The notes under the pieces are model-generated. The model was not told the DNA's origin, did no database searches, and was given only the letters and a program-made list of their open reading frames with translations. The position numbers were made by a program, and so were the translations under genes. From the NCBI GenBank assembly GCA_015655015.1, contig JAATFV010000226.1, positions 50,291 through 114,290 of the forward strand: DNA of 64,000 nucleotides, in the 5' to 3' direction. This DNA comes from Chitinophagales bacterium (GTDB taxonomy: Bacteria > Bacteroidota > Bacteroidia > Chitinophagales > Chitinophagaceae). This document shows, piece by piece, positions 35,950-43,986 of this stretch (position 1 is the first letter of the stretch; every line of letters starts with the position of its first letter).

Positions 35950-38004
35950 TCAATGGACAATATTAACAGACTTATCCACGCCTTCCAATAACTCAAATGT
36001 ATTATTTTGAACAATTCCACTCCTTTCCAGCACCACCCGCGTCCCATCCACGGGATCACTTTGCAGAGATAGCTGCGCTTCGATCTCCCTGGCCCGCTGC
36101 TGGATATTTTCTATCCCATAATGCCCCTCGTAGTTGCCGTTGACATCGAATCCCCGGCCATTATCTTTTATTTCCAGGCGAAAAACTCCTTGCTCATACC
36201 CCTCGAATAAGATGCTGATCTCGTCGGCATTCGCATGTTTGATAACATTGCTGATCAACTCCTGCACGATCCTGAACAGATGCATCACCTCCCCCGAAGA
36301 AAATTTCCAGCTCTTTCGGAGATTTTCCGAAAAATTCCACCGGATCATATACCTGCCCTGTAACTGCTGCCGCAAATAGGACTTGAGCTTGTCCGCAAAC
36401 TCCTGGATATCTACCTGATCCCTGTTCAATACCCAGATGGTCTCCCGAAGATCGATCATGGCATTCTGAGCGGTATCATTGACATATCCCAGGTATTTAC
36501 GCTCGTCTTCTGCGTCGAAGCCCTCCGGATGATCAAGGATAAAATTTACATTTCGTTTTATAAAGCTAAGTTGAGCCCCCAGGTTATCATGCAAATCGGC
36601 CGAAATCCTTCGCCTCTGCGCCTCTTCCGCCGCAGCCACCGCCTGTGCAGCCAGCAGCTTCTCCTCATCCTGCAATCGCTGTAGCCTCATTCCTTGCTTC
36701 CGCCTGTAATATTTAAAGAGCAGCCAGACAATGGTGCCGCTGAGGAAAACAAACACCAGGGAGGCATAAAAGAGATAACGATCCTGTATCAGCGCCAATC
36801 TTTGCCGCGCAATAGTGGCCTCTTTCTTTTCCACTTCATATTTGGTTTGCAGCTCGGCGAGAGCGGCAGCGGAGTTCAGCTTGTAGATAGTATCCTTCGC
36901 AGCAATCGTCTTTTCCAGGATCTGCGCATAATGCTGATGATCTTTTATATCCCGGTAGCACTTGCCCAGGAGGTCATACGTGAACATCCGCTGCATGAGG
37001 CTGGCGTCTTCGCCGCCATGATGCGGCGCCGTTTTCCGGTACACACTGTCGCGGTAGAGCCCATCATTCAATACGGCGATCGCCTTATCCGCCTTGTTCC
37101 AGTTGCGGTAAACATTTGCCAGTACAATAACCTTACCGAGGTTGGGACGGTCGCCGTCTACCTTTTCTATCAGCCGCATGCTTTCTAAAATATCCTTTTC
37201 AGCACCGGGATAATGTTCTTTCTCAATCTCGATGGCAGCCATTTTCTGCAAGCCAAAACTTTGGTAGTAAAGATTGTCCAGGCGTCGGCCGTAGTCCATG
37301 CCCAAATTGATAAAATATTCAGCCGAATCCAGTCGTTTTATCCATTTGTAATTCTCGCCGAGGTTGAAACAAATGCTCGCCAACACGGAGTAGAAAGGTG
37401 GTGTAGAAGATGTCGAGGCCAGCGCCTGGTAACTATATCGCCGTGCTTCGTCGACAAAGTCCATGTCGTAGCTCCAGGCCGACAGGCTGTTGAGACAGGA
37501 TGCAACTACCACCGAATCCTTATAGGCCTCCGCCTCACGGATCAGGGAAAACGCCTCCGCCGTAGCATCTTTAAAATGATCTCCATAGTCCAGGTAGCTG
37601 ATCCTTTCCCGCGCGAGCTTGAAATACACATCCCGGTTCACAGCGTCTTTGACATGGTACTTCGCCAGTTCAGACTCGATCAATGCCTTGGCGCTGTCTG
37701 CATTATCCCGCCGCAGATATGCATCGGCCTGGGCGAGGACAGTCAGGCTCAAACTACGTTTATCATGCAGGGTTATGGCCCAGTTCCGGGCTTTTAGCAC
37801 ATACTCCCATAATGTATCCCTGGGAAGCGACTCGTCTTCTGCAAAAAGGTCCAGCATCGTATGCAGCCGGCTCGCATCGCCGGAGGAAGAATACAGCCGC
37901 CGCTTCAGGCTGTCGATCTTTGCTGTCTGGGATAGGCAGGATAGACAAACAAACCAAAACAGGGCCGTCATCAATACACATCTCATGAGCAGGGGTTGTA
38001 ACAT
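35950..38004 (-). CDS. TPR-containing sensor histidine kinase (HisKA_3 type)
   Basis: About 684 residues from the ATG at 38004; an ATG at 37986 is equally plausible and the longer frame upstream overlaps the divergent gene. Signal peptide ('MTALFWFVCLSCLSQ'), an extracytoplasmic series of TPR-like helices (about 30-420), one membrane helix ('LFYASLVFVFLSGTIVWLLF'), a coiled coil, then HisKA_3 ('ISADLHDNLGAQLSFIKRN', His as phospho-acceptor) and HATPase ('ELISNVIKHANADEI', 'DNGRGFD'). It partners the LuxR-type regulator downstream. The ligand of the TPR part is unknown. Confidence 0.9.
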   Translation of the reverse strand: MLQPLLMRCVLMTALFWFVCLSCLSQTAKIDSLKRRLYSSSGDASRLHTMLDLFAEDESLPRDTLWEYVLKARNWAITLHDKRSLSLTVLAQADAYLRRDNADSAKALIESELAKYHVKDAVNRDVYFKLARERISYLDYGDHFKDATAEAFSLIREAEAYKDSVVVASCLNSLSAWSYDMDFVDEARRYSYQALASTSSTPPFYSVLASICFNLGENYKWIKRLDSAEYFINLGMDYGRRLDNLYYQSFGLQKMAAIEIEKEHYPGAEKDILESMRLIEKVDGDRPNLGKVIVLANVYRNWNKADKAIAVLNDGLYRDSVYRKTAPHHGGEDASLMQRMFTYDLLGKCYRDIKDHQHYAQILEKTIAAKDTIYKLNSAAALAELQTKYEVEKKEATIARQRLALIQDRYLFYASLVFVFLSGTIVWLLFKYYRRKQGMRLQRLQDEEKLLAAQAVAAAEEAQRRRISADLHDNLGAQLSFIKRNVNFILDHPEGFDAEDERKYLGYVNDTAQNAMIDLRETIWVLNRDQVDIQEFADKLKSYLRQQLQGRYMIRWNFSENLRKSWKFSSGEVMHLFRIVQELISNVIKHANADEISILFEGYEQGVFRLEIKDNGRGFDVNGNYEGHYGIENIQQRAREIEAQLSLQSDPVDGTRVVLERSGIVQNNTFELLEGVDKSVNIVH

Positions 38005-38122
38005 TAAAAATACAAAAAATACAGGCGCCTCAACATTATTGCGCCAAAATAGTACATATGCGTTATTGCCCTGTCCTGGCATTTTTTTCATTTTTACAAC
38101 ATCAAAATAAATCCCCCAAGTT

Positions 38123-39805
38123 ATGAGAAAGATCCTGGTCCTGCCCGCGGTATTGCTTTTCGCCGGCTTATGTTTTATCATCTTCCCCTCTTTTATTTCA
38201 TCCGGGGACATCGACCTTAAGATACAGCCGGTCAGCGTGATCATGCCCGCCGCCTACAAGGTCTATGGCAATCCCGACGTAGCCGGCGGCCGGTATAATT
38301 TGTTCAAGGCGGTCATTAAGAATTCCAGCAGCTCCGAGATCAGGAACCTCAAGGTGCAATACCGTGTCCCGAAACTCGTCGACGAATGGACAGATGTCCC
38401 CTCCAGCTCCAATCTCCTGCCCGGGCAAACTGCCGTCGTCACCTGTTACCCCGTCTTCCCGCAAAACATTACCCAGCGCAATACCAGCTCCAAAGAGAAA
38501 GCTGAGATCCGGGTTACCTATGGCGGCAAAGCCAACCCGACCGAAAAAGACGAATCCTTCCCCTTCGACATGGTATCGGTTAACGACCTTGTCTTCAGCG
38601 GCATGGCCGACCAGGACAAGGCTTATGTAGGGGACTTTCTGGACAACTGCGTACTATACGCCTGCATGGTTTCTGCCGGCGATCCCATCATCAAACATTA
38701 TGCAGAGACGATCCAGCAACGCATCCTTTGCGGCGAGACGGGCGCCAATGTCGGCTCCGGCGGAGCGATCACCGACAAGGACGTCCAGGAAAAGATCCGG
38801 GTGTTGGAAGGGGTCTACAATGCCACCCTGCTGAGCCACATGGTATATAGCGAAACCGGCGCCGGCGTGACGAAGTTCAACGACAATACCAGCAGCACCG
38901 AACATATCCGCCTTCCCCGGGAAGTGGTCAGCGGCAATACAGGACTTTGTATTGAGTTGGCCCTCTTGCACGCCAGCGTTTACAAGGCGGCCGGCCTCAG
39001 CCCCGTCATCTTTTTGGTACCCTCCCATGCCTATCCCGGCATCAAGATAGGAAATGAATACATCGCCATCGAGTCCACCGGTATCGGAGGCGAAGGACTC
39101 GGCGGCCGCATGACGGCAGATCAGGCTTTCAATCGCGGCATGGAGGAACTGAAGGAATTTGGGGAGCAATCCCGCAAGGGCAACCCCATGTATCGCATGC
39201 TCGACATCGATCAGCTGTATTCAGAAGGCTTTAAAGACATGGAATTGACTCCCGACCCCATCCTTTCCGCACAAGTCGACAAGATCCTCGCTAACTGGCC
39301 CACCTGTCTCGTCAATCCATCTCCTGCCGCCGATGAGGCATCCAATACGCCGCCGGCTCCCAGCCCGGAACCGGCCCCCAAAGCCAGGACACGCAGATCT
39401 TCCTGGGCGTCCTATAACACCGGCTCCCTCAGCTTTGAATATCCCGCCAACTGGACTGCCTATAACCGCCCCCTGGCGCAGCTGCCCCAAATGGTATCCG
39501 TCTTTGTATCGCCGGAAAAGATGGGCCAGGTGGAGGTATTCAAGCTGCCCAACGCAAAGAGCCCCCAACAGGCCATTGGTTATATCCGCAATGTGATAAG
39601 CCGGCTCGGTGAAAATATTACCTACCAGCAGACCGATGTTTACGGCGACATAACGCGCTTCGATGGCCATACCGTCACCAATGGCCAGACCATGAACTGG
39701 GCCGGTTTCTTCCGCAACGTTAACGGCGGCGTCGAAGGAATCGTCGTCGGCACCAGCGGAGGCAGCACAGACGTCGTCGACAAAATCATCCACTCCATAC
39801 ACTAA
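38123..39805 (+). CDS. Transglutaminase-like protein with C-terminal PsbP/DcrB-like domain
   Basis: 560 residues. N-terminal signal anchor (about 1-25), a beta-sandwich region ('NLFKAVIKNSSSSEIRNLKVQ'), then a transglutaminase-like core with Cys276 ('GLCIELALL'), His302 ('SHAYPGI') and acidic Glu317 ('AIESTG') in the order of the catalytic triad. A Pro/Ala-rich linker (about 400-430) leads to a C-terminal domain ('SLSFEYPANWTAY', 'QAIGYIRNVISRLGENIT') that resembles PsbP/DcrB-like folds. First gene of a three-gene plus-strand unit that ends at a strong terminator (41152-41184). Function unknown; it may act on surface proteins or peptides. Confidence 0.7.
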   Translation: MRKILVLPAVLLFAGLCFIIFPSFISSGDIDLKIQPVSVIMPAAYKVYGNPDVAGGRYNLFKAVIKNSSSSEIRNLKVQYRVPKLVDEWTDVPSSSNLLPGQTAVVTCYPVFPQNITQRNTSSKEKAEIRVTYGGKANPTEKDESFPFDMVSVNDLVFSGMADQDKAYVGDFLDNCVLYACMVSAGDPIIKHYAETIQQRILCGETGANVGSGGAITDKDVQEKIRVLEGVYNATLLSHMVYSETGAGVTKFNDNTSSTEHIRLPREVVSGNTGLCIELALLHASVYKAAGLSPVIFLVPSHAYPGIKIGNEYIAIESTGIGGEGLGGRMTADQAFNRGMEELKEFGEQSRKGNPMYRMLDIDQLYSEGFKDMELTPDPILSAQVDKILANWPTCLVNPSPAADEASNTPPAPSPEPAPKARTRRSSWASYNTGSLSFEYPANWTAYNRPLAQLPQMVSVFVSPEKMGQVEVFKLPNAKSPQQAIGYIRNVISRLGENITYQQTDVYGDITRFDGHTVTNGQTMNWAGFFRNVNGGVEGIVVGTSGGSTDVVDKIIHSIH

Positions 39806-39824
39806 ACAAGTAAAAATCAACAGT

Positions 39825-40526
39825 ATGAAACTTTTGACCGTTGTCGCCACTATCATCGCCGCGCTGTGCCTGACCACAGTCCGGGCCCAGCAGGATCCCA
39901 CTCAGCAGGTCCAGCAATTCGACATCCATATCAATAACCTCGGGGATGCCAGCTACGAGGTCAGTGAGAAAATGACCCAGATGCAATGGGAAAATTTCAA
40001 ACAAGGCCCCCTGGTCAACGACCCCTCTATAACCCGGCGCGATATGCAGCGTGGTATGTCGGCCTACGTGATCGAAGATTTCAAGCGCGACATCGACGAA
40101 ATGAACCGCACGGTAAAAATGGACTTCAAGGTCAAGGCAATATCAAGTTACAAGGGTGACGGCAAATGGGAAATGAAGCTGGATTCCAAAGACGCGCAGA
40201 TTACCAAGCTGTCCGACAAGTCCTTCATGATCACCTCCAATGCCGTATTCAACGGCCAGTTGACACAGCAGGTATTCAAGGTGTTCTTTCCCGGCACTGC
40301 CAGCAATATTCAGCAAACCACCGACTCCTTCAATAAAACAATTTTTACCTACAAGGACGGCGGGGGCATCCTGTCGATCTTCGTCTGGAACAATGTCGTA
40401 GGCATCTTGCTGATCCTCGCCGCCGGAGCATCCTTCCTCCGGAACTACGGGAAGACCGACATCACCGCCCTGAGCAAAATCATGGTGCATCCCCCGACCG
40501 TCAACACCTCCACCGAAAAAGTTTAA
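39825..40526 (+). CDS. Hypothetical secreted protein with C-terminal membrane helix
   Basis: 233 residues. Signal peptide ('LLTVVATIIAALCLTTVRAQ'), an extracytoplasmic domain of about 160 residues with Lys/Asp-rich beta strands, and a membrane helix near residues 185-205 ('VVGILLILAAGASFL'). No family recognised. It begins 19 bases after the transglutaminase-like gene and ends 11 bases before the next, so all three are probably co-transcribed. Confidence 0.7.
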   Translation: MKLLTVVATIIAALCLTTVRAQQDPTQQVQQFDIHINNLGDASYEVSEKMTQMQWENFKQGPLVNDPSITRRDMQRGMSAYVIEDFKRDIDEMNRTVKMDFKVKAISSYKGDGKWEMKLDSKDAQITKLSDKSFMITSNAVFNGQLTQQVFKVFFPGTASNIQQTTDSFNKTIFTYKDGGGILSIFVWNNVVGILLILAAGASFLRNYGKTDITALSKIMVHPPTVNTSTEKV

Positions 40527-40537
40527 AAAATTACATT

Positions 40538-41098
40538 GTGAAAAATATACTCTTCCTCCTTTGCCTGGCCGCCGCAGGCAGGCTCTCCGCACAAACCGAC
40601 ATCGTATTGAAAGGAGATACCCTCATACTCCCCAACGGCGCGAAATTCTGGTTGGGTGAAGAAGTCACGTTGGGCAACGGCACCGCGCCCGATAAAAGTT
40701 TCAATTTTATTTATGAGCCCGGGCACGCCCGTGTGCTCAAACGCAAACCCCTCAGCGCCAGCTATTACAATAAGAAGGCGGTAATCCGAAAATTCACAAG
40801 GGACGCCAACTACCGCAAGAGCTATGCGTATAACATCCTTATACTCGACTTTGGCGACCGGCGTAAATACTGGTGTGACGTGCAGGGTGCAATCGATAAC
40901 AGTGAGCTGATGAACCCCTATCCGGCCGTGGCCGCGGCGGATGGGGGGCCGGAGGCAAAACTGGCCCGGCTGAAGAAACTGCTCGACTCGGGAGCTATCA
41001 CCGAAGAAGAATATGAAACCCTGAAGAGCAGGATCATCGCCCCCGACAATTCGGTGAAAACAACGAAAAAGCCGGGCAACGCTCCGACAGTATTTTGA
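40538..41098 (+). CDS. Secreted protein with C-terminal SHOCT-like motif
   Basis: 186 residues starting at a GTG (40538). Signal peptide ('ILFLLCLAAAGRLSAQ'), a beta-rich part ('IVLKGDTLILPNGAKFWLGEE'), and near the C terminus 'KLARLKKLLDSGAITEEEYETL', which is the SHOCT short helical hairpin found at the ends of many bacterial proteins. Last gene of the three-gene unit, with an intrinsic terminator 53 bases after its stop. Function unknown. Confidence 0.72.
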   Translation: MKNILFLLCLAAAGRLSAQTDIVLKGDTLILPNGAKFWLGEEVTLGNGTAPDKSFNFIYEPGHARVLKRKPLSASYYNKKAVIRKFTRDANYRKSYAYNILILDFGDRRKYWCDVQGAIDNSELMNPYPAVAAADGGPEAKLARLKKLLDSGAITEEEYETLKSRIIAPDNSVKTTKKPGNAPTVF

Positions 41099-41151
41099 AA
41101 ATAATTCCAACACATTTAAATAGCTGGCCGTTCAACCATCCATGCGTTCGC

Positions 41152-41184
41152 AATCCCGGTTCCGCAAGGTTCCGGGATTTTTTT
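41152..41184 (+). terminator. Intrinsic terminator after the three-gene unit
   Basis: AATCCCGG (41152-41159) pairs with CCGGGATT (41172-41179); inside it, CC-GCAA-GG adds a GNRA-capped stem across a TT/TT internal loop. Seven T (41178-41184) follow. It isolates the trp promoter from upstream transcription. Confidence 0.85.
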
Positions 41185-41367
41185 GTCATCCTTAACTAAC
41201 CAATGCCGATCTCATTCTCCCTGAACAGCTTTGGAGACCCCTCATCACCCAATTTGCCCGGGCCAGTTGCTTTTAATAAAAATGCATGGTGCTATTTTTT
41301 ATAAAATGGTGGTATTGATAATAAATACGAGCAGTTTTTGCGGGAATTCGTTGTTAATAATAAAAAA

Positions 41368-41399
41368 TTTGGAAAAATCGATTTTCGTTGGCATATTTG
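41368..41399 (+). promoter_or_regulatory. Promoter of the tryptophan operon
   Basis: TTTG at 41368-41371, a 20-base spacer, then CATATTTG at 41392-41399, one mismatch from TAnnTTTG. Transcription should start near 41403, about four bases before the leader ORF ATG at 41407. The 180 bases upstream to the terminator at 41184 hold nothing else recognisable. Confidence 0.55.
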
Positions 41400-41406
41400 C
41401 CGTGAA

Positions 41407-41469
41407 ATGAACAAACAATCAATCAATCAACAGTGGTGGTGGCATACAAACTCCGAACGGGGCAAGTAA
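41407..41469 (+). CDS. trpL: Tryptophan operon leader peptide
   Basis: A 20-codon ORF with three consecutive Trp codons (TGG x3, 41434-41442), preceded by a Gln/Asn/Ser-rich N terminus and followed by His-Thr-Asn-Ser-Glu-Arg-Gly-Lys and TAA. It is followed 26 bases later by a GC-rich terminator hairpin and then trpE, the classical attenuation order. A stalled ribosome on the Trp codons should leave 41458-41463 free; one reaching the TAA at 41467-41469 covers it. Confidence 0.87.
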   Translation: MNKQSINQQWWWHTNSERGK

Positions 41470-41502
41470 TGCTATTACCATGTATTACCATATTGGGCCC
41501 CG
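41458..41502 (+). promoter_or_regulatory. Predicted trp antiterminator pairing
   Basis: CGGGGC at 41458-41463, inside the leader ORF after the Trp codons, is fully complementary to GCCCCG at 41497-41502, inside the 5' arm of the terminator. The two helices are mutually exclusive. In addition ACCA copies at about 41477-41490 could pair with the TGGTGG of the Trp codons, as segment 1:2 does in the enterobacterial leader. Confidence 0.65.
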
Positions 41503-41521
41503 ATAATTCGGGGCCTTTTTT
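41496..41521 (+). terminator. trp attenuator terminator
   Basis: Perfect 8-bp stem GGCCCCGA (41496-41503) / TCGGGGCC (41508-41515) with loop TAAT and six T (41516-41521). It lies between the leader ORF and trpE. Confidence 0.9.
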
Positions 41522-41595
41522 GTGGGCCACCCCTAAAGGGCGTGTGAGCAATAAAGAAGAATATTTTAACAATAGATTTCTAACATAAATAAATA

Positions 41596-41609
41596 ACCCC
41601 TTTAGGGGT
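41596..41609 (+). repeat. ACCCC-TTTA-GGGGT palindrome before trpE
   Basis: Five-base arms around TTTA, ending 7 bases before the trpE ATG at 41617. A related CCCCTAAAGGG lies at 41530-41540. Similar elements occur before hisG, between trpA and hisH, and inside hisF. Confidence 0.5.
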
Positions 41610-41616
41610 ATGAGGA

Positions 41617-43083
41617 ATGAAGAAAATAGCCATAAAGACGAACTGTAAGAAACTCCTCTCGGATATTTACACCCCGGTAGGTATTTATCTGCGTCTGAGG
41701 GACCGGTTCCGCGATACGATCCTGTTGGAAAGTACGGATTATCATGTCGCCGAGAACAGCTATTCTTTTATTTGTATTAACGCCATCGCCGGTATAGAGA
41801 TCAGCGACACGCAGCATATCGAATACAAGCTGCCGGGACAACCCCCTGAGAAGATCGAACTCCGGCATTTTTCGGATACCCCCCGCCTGTTATGGGATTT
41901 CATGCAGCGCTTTGATACCACCCCTTCTTCCGAGAAGCCGGTGAGGGCTGTTCAGGGCTTGTTCGGATATACCTGTTTTGACGCTGTTCAATTCTTCGAT
42001 ACGATCCGGCTGCGGGACCGGCCGGCGGAGAACGGAAGATCCGCTCCCGAAGGCGCGCATTCGGGGCAGTCTGCCCGGCCAGACATTCCCCTGATGCGTT
42101 ACCGCCTGTATCAATATGTGATCGCGATCAATCATTTCAAGGACGAGCTCTATATCTGTGAAAATGAGATCGCCGGGCTGGAATCTGAATTGTCCGTGGT
42201 GGAGTCCCTGATCAGGAGCAAGGACCTGCCTGTTTATCCTTTCCGGGTGAAGGGCGCCGAAACTTCCAACCTGAAAGACGAAGAATATAAGGCGATCGTG
42301 GAGAAGGGTATCCAGAGCTGTCATCGGGGAGATGTTTTCCAGATAGTGCTGAGCCGGCGCTTCCAGCAACATTTTATTGGGGATGAATTCAATGTCTACA
42401 GGGCATTGCGCAGCATCAATCCTTCTCCTTATCTGTTCTTTTTTGACTATGGCGATTATAAGCTGATGGGGTCTTCTCCTGAATCACAGCTGATCCTGCA
42501 GAATGGTCAGGCCATTGTGCATCCGATAGCCGGGACCTTCAAGAGATCGGGGGATGACGCTACCGATAAGGCGATGGCGGACAAATTACTCAAGGACGCC
42601 AAGGAGAATGCCGAGCATGTGATGCTGGTAGACCTGGCCCGTAATGATCTCAGCCGCTCCTGCGACGATGTCCGCGTAGAGCATTACCGCCAGGTACAGT
42701 ATTATTCACATGTCATACACCTGGTGAGCGAAGTGAGAGGGCAATTGCGGGATGGCTATAATCCCTTCGAGCTGCTGGCCACTACTTTTCCTGCCGGCAC
42801 GTTGAGCGGCGCTCCGAAATTCAAGGCTATGGAGCTGATCGATGCCTATGAGCCGACAGCGAGGAGCTACTATGGCGGCTGTATCGGTTTTATGGGATTT
42901 GATGGCAGCTGCAACCAGGCTATCATGATCCGCAGCCTGCTCAGCAAGGATAATACCCTGACCTACCAGGCGGGAGCGGGCGTGGTGGCGGCCAGTAAGC
43001 CGGAGAGTGAGCTGGAGGAGGTGAATAATAAATTGGGCGCCCTGAAGAAGGCGATCCTGTTCGCGCAGGAGATCGCCGGTTGA
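41617..43083 (+). CDS. trpE: Anthranilate synthase component I
   Basis: 488 residues. Makes anthranilate from chorismate with ammonia from TrpG. Seen: 'IVLSRRFQQHFIGDEFNVYR', 'GSSPESQLILQNGQ', 'HPIAGTFKRSGDD', 'HVMLVDLARNDLSRSCDDV', 'TTFPAGTLSGAPKFKAMELI' and 'RSYYGGCIGFMGFDGSCNQA'. The N-terminal feedback region has a Gly/Ser/Ala-rich insertion at about residues 135-155. First structural gene after the Trp-codon attenuator. Confidence 0.96.
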   Translation: MKKIAIKTNCKKLLSDIYTPVGIYLRLRDRFRDTILLESTDYHVAENSYSFICINAIAGIEISDTQHIEYKLPGQPPEKIELRHFSDTPRLLWDFMQRFDTTPSSEKPVRAVQGLFGYTCFDAVQFFDTIRLRDRPAENGRSAPEGAHSGQSARPDIPLMRYRLYQYVIAINHFKDELYICENEIAGLESELSVVESLIRSKDLPVYPFRVKGAETSNLKDEEYKAIVEKGIQSCHRGDVFQIVLSRRFQQHFIGDEFNVYRALRSINPSPYLFFFDYGDYKLMGSSPESQLILQNGQAIVHPIAGTFKRSGDDATDKAMADKLLKDAKENAEHVMLVDLARNDLSRSCDDVRVEHYRQVQYYSHVIHLVSEVRGQLRDGYNPFELLATTFPAGTLSGAPKFKAMELIDAYEPTARSYYGGCIGFMGFDGSCNQAIMIRSLLSKDNTLTYQAGAGVVAASKPESELEEVNNKLGALKKAILFAQEIAG

Positions 43084-43171
43084 GCGGATTTGTTAGTGTG
43101 GAAAGGCCGATGGCTGATTGATCCCCGCCAGCGTATTGGCGGAAGACGGAATGAAATTGTGAACTCTTTAA

Positions 43172-43864
43172 ATGATATATCCAGTGCCACGTATTCTTGT
43201 TTTTGATAATTACGATTCGTTCACCTACAACCTGGTTCATTTGGTGGAGAAATTATTGCACCAGAAAGTGGAAGTATACAGGAATGACCAGATCCCCCTG
43301 GAAAAAGTTGCCGCCTTCGATAAGATCATTTTGTCGCCGGGGCCGGGGATCCCCATGGAGGCGGGATTATTGCTGCCTTTGATAAAGGAATATGCGTCTT
43401 CCAAATCCATCCTGGGAGTATGTCTGGGACATCAGGCTATCGGGGAGGCTTTTGGGGGCAAGCTGGTGAATTTAAGTACGGTCTATCATGGGGTGTCGAC
43501 GCCGGTGAAGATATTGCAACGGACGGGTGCTGATCAGCGGGCGGTTACTGATCAACGCGCGGGTGCTGATCGGAAGACGGGAGAACGTTCGGGTGCAAAG
43601 GATGGTCAGGGAGAGAAAGCAACGCTGCCGGGGAAAGATCTGTTCGAAGGTCTTCCGGATGGATTTGAAGCGGGACGATACCATAGCTGGGTGCTTAGTG
43701 ACGAGGGTTTCCCGGAGGAGCTGGAAGTGACGGCCCGGGATGAAAAGAATTATATCATGGCCTTGCGGCACAAGAACCTGGATGTGCAAGGGGTGCAATT
43801 CCATCCGGAGAGCGTGCTGACGCCGCTGGGGGAGAGGATCCTGAAGAACTGGCTCAGCGAATAG
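43172..43864 (+). CDS. trpG: Anthranilate synthase component II (glutamine amidotransferase)
   Basis: 230 residues against the usual about 190. Class I amidotransferase: 'LVFDNYDSFTYNLVHLVEKL', 'ILSPGPGIP', catalytic Cys in 'GVCLGHQAIGEAFGG', and His/Glu in 'VQFHPESVLTPLGERIL'. The extra length is a hydrophilic insertion after 'YHGVSTPVKIL' (about residues 117-152) that holds three 6-residue repeats. The insertion lies between the nucleophile and the catalytic His, in a surface loop of known TrpG structures, so activity is probably kept. Supplies ammonia to TrpE. Confidence 0.94.
   Translation: MIYPVPRILVFDNYDSFTYNLVHLVEKLLHQKVEVYRNDQIPLEKVAAFDKIILSPGPGIPMEAGLLLPLIKEYASSKSILGVCLGHQAIGEAFGGKLVNLSTVYHGVSTPVKILQRTGADQRAVTDQRAGADRKTGERSGAKDGQGEKATLPGKDLFEGLPDGFEAGRYHSWVLSDEGFPEELEVTARDEKNYIMALRHKNLDVQGVQFHPESVLTPLGERILKNWLSE
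43525..43578 (+). repeat. 18-bp in-frame tandem repeat inside trpG
   Basis: Three units (43525-43542, 43543-43560, 43561-43578) of the form GGGTGCTGATCAGCGGGC with a few changes, encoding Gly/Val-Ala/Thr-Asp-Gln/Arg-Arg/Lys-Ala/Thr. They make up half of the TrpG insertion. Confidence 0.75.
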
Positions 43865-43895
43865 CAAGCAGAACTGGCTCAGCGAATAGCCAGCG
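43846..43895 (+). repeat. 25-bp tandem duplication over the trpG stop codon
   Basis: The first 20 bases of each 25-base copy (43846-43865 and 43871-43890) are identical and encode Asn-Trp-Leu-Ser-Glu and the TAG. The second copy lies in the trpG-trpD spacer after the real stop, so TrpG itself is unchanged. Confidence 0.8.
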
Positions 43896-43986
43896 GGGGA
43901 AAACAGAAATAACGAAGTGGGGATCGGGTTGACAAGGGGCCGGCGAATGATCGAAGGGGCTCCGGAAAACGAACAAAGCAATCATT

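Noticed and set aside
36694..37797. Open frames opposite the TPR kinase
   Set aside because: Shadows of the kinase coding strand; no signal peptide, motif or spacing supports them.
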